Assembly: GCF_910585425.1 (NCBI RefSeq)
Contig: NZ_CAJUCP010000012.1
Location: 1-64,000 of the forward strand
Direction: 5' to 3'
Source: an uncultured Acetatifactor sp.
Lineage (GTDB): Bacteria > Bacillota > Clostridia > Lachnospirales > Lachnospiraceae
Length of the DNA stretch: 64,000 nucleotides
In this document: piece after piece, positions 17,464-25,372 of the stretch
How positions within the stretch are numbered: the stretch's first letter is position 1
Layout: the number at the start of each line of letters is the position of its first letter
Translations under genes and position numbers: made by a program
Notes under the pieces: generated by a model
Seen by the model: the letters and a program-made list of their open reading frames with translations, nothing else
Database searches by the model: none
Told to the model about the DNA's origin: nothing

Positions 17464-18157
17464 TCCCGTCCAGGCTCCCATAGGTCTCCACGATATGGGC
17501 ATGCTCGGTGGGCTCCGCAAAGTGCAGGGTCATGGTGACGGAGATGGCGGCGTCCTTGTCCGTGGGATTCGACCGGGTCATCTCCAGATTGCTGACGGTG
17601 CAGTGGTTGCTGCCTGCGAAGGCCACGAATGCGCTCAGGTCGCTTACCTTCGTGAACTCTACGTAGATGGAGACGGTCTTGGCGTGGGTCAGGAGCCGCC
17701 TGTCTACGAAGCGCAGGATCTGGATGGAGACCCAGAGGGCGGCGAAGCAGATCAGTGCTCCCGAGTAGAAGCCCGCGCCCAAAGCCAGGCCCATGCAGGC
17801 CACGGCCCAGAGCCCGGCGGCAGTGGTCAGCCCCTTCACCTGGTTCTGCCTGGTGACCAAAATGGTGCCTGCCCCCAGGAAGCTGATGCCGCTGACCACC
17901 TGGGCCCCGATGCGGCTGGCATCTGCAGCCCCTGTGATATCCGTGACATAGATGCCCACCATCATGGACAGGGCGGAGCCCAGGCAGACCACCATGTAAG
18001 TCCGAAAGCCCGCGGGAAGGTGCTTCTTCTCCCGCCCATAGCCCAGTATGCCGCCCAGCAGCATGGCCAGGAAGAGCCGGACGAAGGCGGAGAGGAAGTT
18101 GAGGTCGTACAGCATCATGTACAGCTCATGCAGCGTCTGATATACTTCATGTTTCAT
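17441..18157 (-). CDS. MgtC/SapB-family membrane protein
   Basis: A 238-residue inner-membrane protein. The N-terminal 150 residues hold about four membrane segments and the family pattern RLFLAMLLGGILGYGRE, RTYMVVCLGSALSMMVG and RIGAQVVSGISFLGAGTIL. The C-terminal 85 residues form a soluble ACT-like domain. Related proteins help cells grow at low magnesium and modulate the F-type ATPase; whether that holds here is unknown. The nearest gene on the same strand upstream is the AAA/PD-(D/E)XK gene, 24 bp away, so the two may be co-transcribed. Confidence 0.92.
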   Translation of the reverse strand: MKHEVYQTLHELYMMLYDLNFLSAFVRLFLAMLLGGILGYGREKKHLPAGFRTYMVVCLGSALSMMVGIYVTDITGAADASRIGAQVVSGISFLGAGTILVTRQNQVKGLTTAAGLWAVACMGLALGAGFYSGALICFAALWVSIQILRFVDRRLLTHAKTVSIYVEFTKVSDLSAFVAFAGSNHCTVSNLEMTRSNPTDKDAAISVTMTLHFAEPTEHAHIVETYGSLDGIIVMRAI

Positions 18158-18181
18158 TCGTGTCCCTCCCAGGCCTGTCTT

Positions 18182-19756
18182 TTATTTCCGATATTCTTCG
18201 ATGATGCATTCATGGGTCTTGCTTTCCCGGTCATAGTTCACGCCTATCAGGAGGATATCTCCCGTATAGCCCTCTATCCAGGAGGCATATTGCCTGTCCC
18301 GGATCTGTTGTATGGCGCCGGACACGGACCGATTCCATTTCAATTCCACCACCAGCGCGGGCCTGCCCACATTCTGCCTGGGCAGATAGACCACATCAGA
18401 AAACCCCTTGCCGGAGGGCATCTCCAGGATGGGATTCATGTAATATGCCCTGGCGCTGTAGTATGCCATCAGGATAGTGCAGGTGAGGGAATTCTCATCA
18501 TTGTATTTCAAGATGGAGGCAGTCTCGCTGTGGATTGCCGCCAGGCCCTGGGCCACAGCGGATCCATCCAGCTCCCATGTGCTCTGCAGCAGCCGCTCCG
18601 ACCGGGCCAGAGCCTGGGCAAGCCCGTCCCATCCGCCGGTCTTTATGGACCGCAGGAATTCTTGTATGATTTCCCGATTTGGAATAAACGTTTCTCCGGA
18701 CTCCCTGTCGTAGGTCAGGTATCCCAGTTGGATGAGGAGCGTGAGGACATCGTCTCTGGTCCTGAAGGTAGCCATGTCGTTTTGGGAGGTGGCCGGATCC
18801 ACCTTGCAGCGCGCATTGCCCAGCATGGCGATGACTGCTTCCTTCAGCCCGTCGAAGTTCAGGTCGATGTAGACCTTCAGCGCCTCATATGTCTCGGTTC
18901 CGGTCCAGTAGCTTTGGAAATCCTTCCATCTCAGCGCATCGCATACGGATTTGGGATTATAGATATGGCAGCCGTCCAGCAGGTAGCCGTCGTACCAGCT
19001 TTCCATCTCGGCATAGTCCATGCCGTGCCTGCCGCACTCTGCCCGCACCTCTTCCTCCGTAAATCCGAAATACCGCCCCAGGCCCTTCGGGGCGATCATA
19101 GAGTATTCGTCAAAAAGGTTCAGCGCGGAGTGCTCCCCGTATTTCTTGATTGGCAGAATCCCTGTCATGTACGCCAGCTCCACGTAATCCTGCTCCTTGA
19201 AAAGGCCCCTGAGGAAGTCCAGATAATCCTTCTGGATGTCCTTTTGCTCCTTCGCCACGCGGAACACACAGTCCCACTCGTCAATGATGAAAATAAAGCC
19301 CTTCCGGGTCTGCAGGAATATTTCGTTCAGAACGGTCTTGAGCCGTGGCTCCTGGGCGAGGCCTGGGCATTCAGGGAAGCTTTCCTCCAGTTCACGGATC
19401 ACCGCTTTTTCGATTTCGCCGATGAAGGTGCACAGGTCGTGCCTTGACTCCAGGAATTGCTGGATGTCCAGGCGGATGACATGATGCCGGTTGAGGTGGA
19501 CGGGAAAGGAAGCGTCCCCTGTCGCTTTCCGCCCGGCGAAGAGGTCGGCGGAATCGCAGCCCAGGCTGTAATAGGCAGACAGCATGTTGGCCGCCATGGA
19601 CTTGCCGAAACGGCGGGGCCTGCTGACGCACAGAAAGCAGTCCAAGGTATTGATCTTTCTGTTGACCAAAGGAATCAGATCCGTCTTGTCTATATAAATC
19701 TCTGAATTCAGGGCCCGCGTGAAAGCCACATTGCCCGGATTTACATAAATCCCCAT
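18182..19756 (-). CDS. AAA-ATPase-like protein with PD-(D/E)XK nuclease domain
   Basis: A 524-residue protein of the abundant gut-Firmicute and Bacteroidetes family combining an N-terminal AAA-ATPase-like domain (PF09820) and a C-terminal PD-(D/E)XK nuclease domain (PF08011). The ATPase part has YIDKTDLI, the P-loop-like RPRRFGKSMAANML and the Walker B FIFIIDEWDCVFR. The nuclease part has SDVVYL and the catalytic-type ALVVELKWN with a following Gln helix (AIQQIRDRQYA). The frame runs upstream to 19882, but MGIYVNPG with AGGGG ahead of it is the natural start. The biological role of the family is not established; a conflict or mobile-element role is often suspected. A broken relative sits at 60665-61531. 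Confidence 0.88.
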   Translation of the reverse strand: MGIYVNPGNVAFTRALNSEIYIDKTDLIPLVNRKINTLDCFLCVSRPRRFGKSMAANMLSAYYSLGCDSADLFAGRKATGDASFPVHLNRHHVIRLDIQQFLESRHDLCTFIGEIEKAVIRELEESFPECPGLAQEPRLKTVLNEIFLQTRKGFIFIIDEWDCVFRVAKEQKDIQKDYLDFLRGLFKEQDYVELAYMTGILPIKKYGEHSALNLFDEYSMIAPKGLGRYFGFTEEEVRAECGRHGMDYAEMESWYDGYLLDGCHIYNPKSVCDALRWKDFQSYWTGTETYEALKVYIDLNFDGLKEAVIAMLGNARCKVDPATSQNDMATFRTRDDVLTLLIQLGYLTYDRESGETFIPNREIIQEFLRSIKTGGWDGLAQALARSERLLQSTWELDGSAVAQGLAAIHSETASILKYNDENSLTCTILMAYYSARAYYMNPILEMPSGKGFSDVVYLPRQNVGRPALVVELKWNRSVSGAIQQIRDRQYASWIEGYTGDILLIGVNYDRESKTHECIIEEYRK

Positions 19757-19891
19757 ATTGCATCCCCTTCCTGTTTTTCTCCGCCTGGTATGCCTCCATT
19801 TTATCATGAAGCCCCGGGCAAGGCAAGCGGAATGCAGGGCTTTCGGAAGCGGATTTTGGGATGGAATTAAGACGGAATTCACAGATTCCGG

Positions 19892-19920
19892 TTGAAGATT
19901 TTCCGGAACAAGCCTATAAT
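19892..19920 (+). promoter_or_regulatory. Sigma-A promoter of the transaldolase-family gene
   Basis: TTGAAG, a 17-base spacer and a perfect TATAAT. Transcription would start about eight bases later, at the beginning of the first palindromic repeat. Confidence 0.8.
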
Positions 19921-19927
19921 GGTATTG

Positions 19928-20000
19928 TGATTACAGGGTTCGCGAAGCGGTTCCTGTAATAGAACCATGATTACAGGGTTCGCGAAGCGGTTCCTGTAAT
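19928..20000 (+). repeat. Two direct copies of a 33-base palindromic element in the fsa leader
   Basis: Two identical 33-base copies (19928-19960 and 19968-20000) with a 40-base period. Each begins TGATTACAGG and ends CCTGTAAT, so the outer arms ATTACAGG/CCTGTAAT form an inverted repeat, with an inner TTCGCGAA palindrome. They start at the predicted transcription start and lie wholly in the leader of the transaldolase-family gene. They could be a doubled operator or two RNA hairpins. Confidence 0.85.
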
Positions 20001-20052
20001 GAAACCATGAGATTATGACAGCACACTAAGCAGAAGAAAGGAGATTCAAAAG

Positions 20053-20706
20053 ATGCGTTTTTTCATCGACACGGCAAAGGTAGAGGATATCAGGAAGGCA
20101 AATGACATGGGCGTCATCTGCGGCGTCACCACCAACCCGTCCCTGATCGCAAAGGAAGGCAGGGTATTCGAGGAGGTCATCGCGGAGATCGCGTCCATCG
20201 TGGACGGCCCGATCAGCGGCGAGGTGAAGGCCACCACCACGGATGCGGAGGGCATGATCAAAGAGGGCAGGGAGATCGCGGCAATCCATCCCAACATGGT
20301 GGTAAAGATTCCCATGACAGTGGAGGGATTAAAGGCCTGCAAGGCTCTGTCCGCCGAGGGCATCAAGGTGAACGTGACGCTGATCTTCACGGCAAATCAG
20401 GCGCTGCTGGCGGCCCGGGCCGGAGCGGCCTTCGTGTCTCCCTTCCTGGGACGCCTGGACGACATCAGCCAGAGGGGCGTGGACCTGATCCGGGAGATCG
20501 CCGACATCTTCGCCGTGACGGATCTGGACACGGAGATCATCGCGGCCAGCGTCCGCAATCCCGTACATGTCACCGACTGCGCGTTAGCGGGAGCGGATAT
20601 CGCCACAGTGCCTTACGGCGTCATCGAGCAGATGGTGAAGCATCCCCTCACCGACGCGGGGATAGCAAAGTTCCAGGCAGACTACAGAGCGGTCTTTGGC
20701 GAGTGA
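20053..20706 (+). CDS. fsa: Transaldolase-family protein (fructose-6-phosphate aldolase type)
   Basis: A small class I aldolase of the short transaldolase family. The 217 residues include MRFFIDTAKVEDIR, GVTTNPSLIAKEG, the Schiff-base lysine in VVKIPMTVEGLKA, VNVTLIFTANQALLAA and SPFLGRLDD. The short form without long insertions is shared by fructose-6-phosphate aldolases and by some true transaldolases, so the exact reaction cannot be read from sequence alone. GAAAGGAG precedes the ATG. It is a single-gene unit with its own promoter, a leader with two palindromes, and a strong terminator. Confidence 0.93.
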   Translation: MRFFIDTAKVEDIRKANDMGVICGVTTNPSLIAKEGRVFEEVIAEIASIVDGPISGEVKATTTDAEGMIKEGREIAAIHPNMVVKIPMTVEGLKACKALSAEGIKVNVTLIFTANQALLAARAGAAFVSPFLGRLDDISQRGVDLIREIADIFAVTDLDTEIIAASVRNPVHVTDCALAGADIATVPYGVIEQMVKHPLTDAGIAKFQADYRAVFGE

Positions 20707-20770
20707 GGCAGGGCAGGGCGGAGATTTCGGCCCGGCACAGGATGACAGCCATATAAAAGCAGCCATATAG

Positions 20771-20817
20771 AAAGCTGCCACGGCTTTGGTCTTCGACCAT
20801 CGCCATGGCAGCCTTTT
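20771..20817. terminator. Bidirectional-type terminator hairpin
   Basis: GCTGCCA...TGGCAGC arms with an inner GGTC/GACC pairing around a TTCG-like tip, flanked by AAA on the left and TTTT on the right. It lies between the plus-strand transaldolase gene and the minus-strand spore protein gene, so it could stop both. Confidence 0.8.
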
Positions 20818-20900
20818 GGGCGCTTGTCTGTAGGCACATATGCGCGTTACCGGCGCACACATACCTCTAGCGTCCTGGGATTATTTCAGCTCGGGGAGCC

Positions 20901-21101
20901 TTATTTCATCTGCTCTTCCTGCTTCTTGATCATACGACGTACCATCTCGCCGCCGATAGAACCGGCCTCGCGGGAAGTCAGGTCACCATTGTAACCCTCC
21001 TTCAGGTTCACGCCCAGCTCGGACGCAACCTCAGTCTTGAAACGGTCCATGGCTGCCTTTGCTTCGGGTACTTCTACTCTGTTCGTTCTGTTTCCGGACA
21101 T
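20901..21101 (-). CDS. Alpha/beta-type small acid-soluble spore protein
   Basis: A 66-residue DNA-coating spore protein. The family core is clear: VPEAKAAMDRFKTEVASELG, which contains the germination protease site region, and then GDLTSREAGSIGGEMVRRMI. ATG at 21101 has GGAGG eight bases ahead; the frame's earlier TTG would place the start on top of the ribosome site. Such genes are transcribed in the forespore by sigma G. This is the best evidence in the window that the host forms endospores. Confidence 0.95.
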   Translation of the reverse strand: MSGNRTNRVEVPEAKAAMDRFKTEVASELGVNLKEGYNGDLTSREAGSIGGEMVRRMIKKQEEQMK

Positions 21102-21144
21102 CTTTTTCACCTCCAATGCTGTACATTACGTTATCTATCTTCAA

Positions 21145-21167
21145 GATAAGTGCCGCTTGCACTTATC
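21145..21167. promoter_or_regulatory. Hairpin upstream of the spore protein gene
   Basis: GATAAGTG and CACTTATC form a perfect 8-base stem around CCGCTTG. A degenerate copy, AAGTGTTTCGC...CGACTTATCTT, follows. It lies 44-66 bases upstream of the spore protein ATG and may be part of its promoter or operator region. There is no poly-T tract. Confidence 0.4.
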
Positions 21168-21421
21168 CTGAAAGATTAGGCTTAAGTGTTTCGCTGCGAC
21201 TTATCTTGGTCTTAGTATGACCCGGCGCAATGAAAATATGTTGGAAACATTTAGGGAAAAAATACCCGGGGGAATTCATTGCATTTGCCGCAGCTTTGTG
21301 TTAAAATCGAAATATTCGTACATGCTTATAAAAACGCTGCAGGGAGCGGCACGGCCTGGAAGCCGGATCCATTCCGCAGTGGACTTTTTATTCCCGCGAG
21401 CAATGAGTCAAGCGGCCGTGC

Positions 21422-21568
21422 TTGCACGGCCAGTTGGCGAATGCCGCGACACTTTCTGCTCTGCAGCGTTGCAAGCTTGATACCCTGTTGCTTGCGGCGG
21501 GGTATTTGATTAAGGTAGAAACTGCCGCAGATGCGGTACAGGCCGCTGTAGAGCGGCAGCTTAAGTGA
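21422..21568 (+). CDS. Possible small protein upstream of the MraY-like gene
   Basis: A frame with a candidate TTG start encodes about 48 residues including TLSALQRCKLDTLLLAAGYLI and ending VERQLK, with amphipathic helix character and plausible codon use. Its stop lies seven bases before the next ATG, and the GAGG used by that gene overlaps the stop, an operon-like arrangement. There is no good ATG and no ribosome site that I can see, so it may be the tail of a decayed gene. Low confidence. Confidence 0.25.
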   Translation: MHGQLANAATLSALQRCKLDTLLLAAGYLIKVETAADAVQAAVERQLK

Positions 21569-21575
21569 GGGCTAT

Positions 21576-22544
21576 ATGTTACAGTATATTGTATCCGGAG
21601 AGCATTCCTCTTTACTCGCCCTTGGCGGGATTCTGTTCGCGTTCATCGCCACAGTGTATACCACGGCAAAGCTCTGTCAGTACCTGCCCAAGGACGCAGG
21701 GCGGGAGTTCGCCCATGACGGCAAGCTGTCCGCCGGGAAGCCCAGGGGCGCGGGGATCATCTTCGTGCTGGCCTTTGTGGCATCGGCGATCCTGTTCGTG
21801 CCCATGAAGCCGGAGCTCGTGATCTATCTGATACTGATCGTCATCAGCATGCTGACGGGTTATTTGGACGATGCCTCGGAAAAGCCCTGGGGCGAGCTCA
21901 AAAAAGGGATTCTGGATCTGTGCGTGGCCGTCCTGGTGGCCATGACGTTCCTTCATTATAATGACAATACCATTCAGCTTGCGCTGTTCCACCATGCCAT
22001 GCTGGAAATCCCCAAGGCCGTGTTCGCCGTGCTGATCGTGGTGCTGGTATGGGTGTCCGTGAACGTGACCAACTGCTCCGACGGGGTGGACGGGCTCTCC
22101 GGGACGCTGACCATCATTTCCATCATGACGATCTACGTGGTGGACAGGATTCTGGGGACCGGGGAGGACTTCTCCTTCCTCATACTGCTGTTCGCCGCCT
22201 GCATCCTGGGATACCTGTGGTACAATGCCACGCCCAGCCGCCTGCTGATGGGGGACGCGGGCTCCCGGGCCATGGGCCTGTTCATCAGCATCGCCGTATT
22301 GAAGTGCGGCAGCCCCATCCTGTACATCCCCATCGCGCTGGTGCTGATACTGGACGGGGGCCTGGGCCTTGTGAAGGTGGGCCTGATCAGGGCTTTCAAG
22401 ATTCGCATCATGACCAAGATACGCACGCCGCTCCACGACCATGTGCGCAAGGTGTGGGGCTGGTCCAACACCCAGGCCGTGTTCCGCTTCGCCATCATCC
22501 AGATCATCCTGGCGGTGGCAGTGGTGTACGGAATCGGGCTGTGA
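21576..22544 (+). CDS. mraY: MraY-family phospho-sugar transferase
   Basis: Integral membrane enzyme of the polyprenyl-phosphate phospho-sugar transferase family, which starts lipid-linked glycan synthesis. The 322 residues hold about ten membrane segments and the family motifs: the Asp-rich GYLDDASEK, NCSDGVDGLSG, the catalytic-region LLMGDAGSRAMG and the His motif PLHDHVRK, which is MraY-like (PLHHH) rather than WecA-like. It is not in a dcw cell-division cluster; it precedes greA. The likely substrate is UDP-MurNAc-pentapeptide, but another UDP-sugar is possible. Confidence 0.85.
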   Translation: MLQYIVSGEHSSLLALGGILFAFIATVYTTAKLCQYLPKDAGREFAHDGKLSAGKPRGAGIIFVLAFVASAILFVPMKPELVIYLILIVISMLTGYLDDASEKPWGELKKGILDLCVAVLVAMTFLHYNDNTIQLALFHHAMLEIPKAVFAVLIVVLVWVSVNVTNCSDGVDGLSGTLTIISIMTIYVVDRILGTGEDFSFLILLFAACILGYLWYNATPSRLLMGDAGSRAMGLFISIAVLKCGSPILYIPIALVLILDGGLGLVKVGLIRAFKIRIMTKIRTPLHDHVRKVWGWSNTQAVFRFAIIQIILAVAVVYGIGL

Positions 22545-22583
22545 GAAATAGACGAAATATATTAGGAAAGGCAAATATCTGAA

Positions 22584-23087
22584 ATGTATGATCAACTGAC
22601 ACCCAGCGATATCAAAAAGATGGAAGAGGAAATCGAGCACCGCAAGCTGGTGATCCGGCGCCAGGCCCTGGAGGACGTGAAGGAGGCCAGGGCCCAGGGG
22701 GACCTGAGCGAGAACTTCGAATACTACGCGGCCAAGAAATTCAAGAACCAGAACGAGAGCCGCATCCGCTATCTGGAGCGGATGATCAGGACCGCCAGGG
22801 TCATCTCCGAGGATTCCGCCGAGGACGAGGTGGGCATCAACAATACGGTGACAGTGGAGTTCCTGGAGGACGGCCTGGTGGAGACCTACAAAATCGTCAC
22901 CACCGTGCGGGGGAACTCCCTGGAGAACCTGATCAGCAACGAGAGCCCGCTGGGCAAGGCCCTCCTGAGAAAGAAGGAAGGGCAGACAGTCCATGTGCAG
23001 GTCAACAGCGCCATAGGCTATGACGTGAAGATACTTAAAATAGAGAATACCGCTGACGACGGCAGCGACAAGATTAGGAGCTTTTAG
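22584..23087 (+). CDS. greA: Transcription elongation factor GreA/GreB family
   Basis: Rescues backtracked RNA polymerase by stimulating transcript cleavage. The 167 residues have the N-terminal coiled coil with the acidic tip (about residues 35-55, DLSENFEYYAAKK) and the C-terminal FKBP-like domain with ISNESPLGKALL and GQTVHVQV. Its stop abuts the next gene's ATG with no gap, so the HAD-CPBP fusion is probably co-translated. Confidence 0.93.
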   Translation: MYDQLTPSDIKKMEEEIEHRKLVIRRQALEDVKEARAQGDLSENFEYYAAKKFKNQNESRIRYLERMIRTARVISEDSAEDEVGINNTVTVEFLEDGLVETYKIVTTVRGNSLENLISNESPLGKALLRKKEGQTVHVQVNSAIGYDVKILKIENTADDGSDKIRSF

Positions 23088-24587
23088 ATGAAAAAATATC
23101 TGTTATTCGACCTGGACGGAACATTGACGGATCCCAAGGTGGGGATCTGCACCTGCGTACAGTACGCCCTCAGCTCTTTCGGGATTGAGGAGCCTGACCT
23201 GGACAAGCTGGAGCCCTTCATCGGGCCGCCCTTGAAGGACAGCTTCATGAAATACTATGACATGGACGAGGCCCGGGCGGAGGCTGCCATCGAGAAGTAC
23301 AGGGAGCGCTTCCGGGACACCGGGATCTTCGAGAACAAGCTCTACGACGGCATCCCCCAGATGCTGAACGCCCTGAACTCCCAGGGCATGTTCATGGCTG
23401 TGGCCTCCAGCAAGCCCACGGAGTTCGTACGGCGCATTCTGGACCATTTCGGAATCGGGAAGTATTTCAAGGTTGTAGTCGGCAGCGAGATGGACGGCAC
23501 CAGGGTACAGAAGGAGGAGGTCATCCAGGAGGCCCTAAAGCAATTGTTCGGCAACTGGCCCGTGGAGAAGACCAAGGTATACATGATCGGAGACCGCAGC
23601 TACGACGTGGAGGGCGCCCGGAAGGTGGGCGTGGAGTGCGTGGGCGTTACATACGGCTACGGCAGCATGGAAGAGCTGCGGGAGGCCAAGTGCGACTATA
23701 TCGTCCGCTCCGTGGAGGAGCTGCAGAAGTTCCTGCTCCGGGGGACGGAGAAAAAGGATCAGCTCACCACCTCCCAGCGGATCTGGCAGATGGTGCTGCC
23801 CTTCCTGATATTCTTCCTGGCCAGGAACATCGCCCTGAACGTGGGGGCCATGATTTTAGTCAGCATAGGGAGCAAGATGTCCGGCGGGGATTTCCTGTTC
23901 ATCCGCAATGCCCAGGGAGAGCTGGAGAGCATGACGGGGAACGCGGCGGTGCTGGTGTCCACTTTCGGATATATGGTGGCCGGGCTTTCCGTCTGGAACA
24001 TGGCGAAGAAGACGATCGCCAGGACAGCGGAGGACATGAAGCTGCTGCACATCAAGGCGGAGCCCGTGAAGAACTACTGCATCCTGGCAGGGGCAACGGC
24101 AGGGCTGGCGCTGGGGCTGAATTTCCTGTTCCTGCTCACCGGCACGGTGGAGGGCTCCCAGGCCTATCAGGAGGTGGCGCAGGCCCAGTACGCCGCGTGG
24201 TTCCCCATAGGGCTGGTGAGCTTCGGCATCATCACGCCCATCGCGGAGGAGCTTCTGTTCCGGGGCGTCATCTTCGGCTGCATCAAGCGGTATATGAAGC
24301 TGTCCGCGGCCATGCTGGTGTCGTCGATATTCTTTGCCCTGTACCACGGAAATTCCGTGCAGGCGCTGTATGCGGTGGTCCTGGGATACCTGATGGCATA
24401 TGCCTATGAGTATTTCGGGGATTTTCGGATTGCCGTGGCGGTGCACGTCCTGGCGAATGTGCTGTCCTATGTGCTCAGCTATATTCCGGCAGTCTCGGTC
24501 CTGGCGAACTGGCCGGTGTGCATCGCGGCCCTTGCGGCAGGGGCTGGATGCGCGTGGATGCTGCATAAGGAGAAGAAGATTTTCTGA
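23088..24587 (+). CDS. HAD phosphatase-CPBP intramembrane protease fusion
   Basis: A 499-residue two-domain protein. Residues 1-215 are a HAD hydrolase of the phosphoglycolate-phosphatase/PpaX type: nucleophile motif LFDLDGTLTD, AVASSKPTE, and MIGDRSYDVEGARKVG. Residues 235-499 are a polytopic CPBP (Abi/CAAX-type) domain with EELLFRG, FALYHGN and HVLANVLSY, the three metal-binding motifs in order. All catalytic motifs of both halves appear intact. A soluble phosphatase attached to a membrane protease is uncommon; both halves are in one uninterrupted frame directly after greA. The substrate is unknown. Confidence 0.88.
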   Translation: MKKYLLFDLDGTLTDPKVGICTCVQYALSSFGIEEPDLDKLEPFIGPPLKDSFMKYYDMDEARAEAAIEKYRERFRDTGIFENKLYDGIPQMLNALNSQGMFMAVASSKPTEFVRRILDHFGIGKYFKVVVGSEMDGTRVQKEEVIQEALKQLFGNWPVEKTKVYMIGDRSYDVEGARKVGVECVGVTYGYGSMEELREAKCDYIVRSVEELQKFLLRGTEKKDQLTTSQRIWQMVLPFLIFFLARNIALNVGAMILVSIGSKMSGGDFLFIRNAQGELESMTGNAAVLVSTFGYMVAGLSVWNMAKKTIARTAEDMKLLHIKAEPVKNYCILAGATAGLALGLNFLFLLTGTVEGSQAYQEVAQAQYAAWFPIGLVSFGIITPIAEELLFRGVIFGCIKRYMKLSAAMLVSSIFFALYHGNSVQALYAVVLGYLMAYAYEYFGDFRIAVAVHVLANVLSYVLSYIPAVSVLANWPVCIAALAAGAGCAWMLHKEKKIF

Positions 24588-24618
24588 CAATGGACGGCTA
24601 TGATGGAAGGGAGAGCGT

Positions 24619-25335
24619 ATGGCAGAACGGTCAAAGGGGAAATGCAGATACTGCGGCAAGGAATATGCGTTCGGGTATATGGGGCGGCACCTGGCAGCCT
24701 GTAAGAAGCGGCAGGAGCGACTGGCGGCAGAGACAGGGAAGCGCCAGTGCGGCTACTTTGAGATGGCCATATATGGCAAATGCGATCATGACTACTGGCT
24801 AATCGTTGAGGTCCGTGACACGGCCACCTTAAAGGATGTGGATCAGTTTCTGCGGGATATCTGGCTGGAATGCTGCGGCCATCTGAGCGCTTTTGAAATC
24901 GGTGGGGTCAGCTATGAAGTCATGCCGGACGCGGATCCGTTCTGGGGTGAGTCTGTGAAAAGCATGAATGTCAAGCTGAAGTCCATACTGGAGAAAGGGA
25001 TGGTCTTTGACTATGACTATGATTTCGGCTCCACTACGGAATTGAAGCTTAAGGTGCTGGACTACAGGACGGGGCATCTGAGAGGGGAAAAGGTGACGCT
25101 CCTGTCCAGGAACAACTCGCGGGAGTTTGTTTGTGACAAGTGCGGGAAGAAGGCTGCCGTGTTCATCGATTCGGAGGAATTCTGGAACGGTGGAGGTCTG
25201 CTGTGTGAGGACTGCGCGGAGGACGCGGAAGAAGAGGGCATGCTGCTGTCGGTCTGCAATTCGCCGCGGATGGGGACATGTGCGTATGAGGGCAGCGATA
25301 TTTATCCGGATCAGTTCGAGCCTGATGCGGACTGA
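24619..25335 (+). CDS. pRiA4b ORF-3-like (IS1096 passenger-type) protein with zinc motifs
   Basis: A 238-residue protein. An N-terminal C2HC motif (CRYCGKEY, then H and C in GRHLAAC) is followed by the pRiA4b ORF-3-like core (PF07929 type), recognisable in DVDQFLRDIWLECCGHLSAFEIGG and VFDYDYDFGSTTELKLKVL. A C-terminal CxxC...CxxC zinc ribbon (CDKCG...CEDC) comes last. Related genes travel with plasmids and insertion sequences; their function is not known. It lies 37 bp before the first methyltransferase gene on the same strand and may belong to the restriction-modification cassette's transcript. Confidence 0.75.
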   Translation: MAERSKGKCRYCGKEYAFGYMGRHLAACKKRQERLAAETGKRQCGYFEMAIYGKCDHDYWLIVEVRDTATLKDVDQFLRDIWLECCGHLSAFEIGGVSYEVMPDADPFWGESVKSMNVKLKSILEKGMVFDYDYDFGSTTELKLKVLDYRTGHLRGEKVTLLSRNNSREFVCDKCGKKAAVFIDSEEFWNGGGLLCEDCAEDAEEEGMLLSVCNSPRMGTCAYEGSDIYPDQFEPDAD

Positions 25336-25372
25336 GGGGTTGAGGGCGCCAGGTGATGCAAAAGGTGATTAT

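Larger units (their letters stand above)
21102..21575. other. 474-base interval upstream of the MraY-like gene
   Basis: Contains the control region of the spore protein gene, two hairpin-forming segments (21145-21167 and a looser one around 21181-21210), and at its right end a possible short frame ending seven bases before the MraY-like gene. An 87-codon frame at 21217-21480 has no recognisable sequence and I do not call it. Confidence 0.5.

Noticed and set aside
17495..19447. 650-codon open frame on the plus strand
   Set aside because: It is antisense to the MgtC-like and AAA/PD-(D/E)XK genes; the translation is rich in His, Gln and Gly with no motif. It is a GC-driven shadow.
21217..21480. 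87-codon frame upstream of the MraY-like gene
   Set aside because: No ribosome site, no family resemblance, and a competing frame at its 3' end looks more protein-like.
21612..22994. 460-codon open frame on the minus strand
   Set aside because: Antisense to the MraY-like gene and greA; no protein family resemblance.
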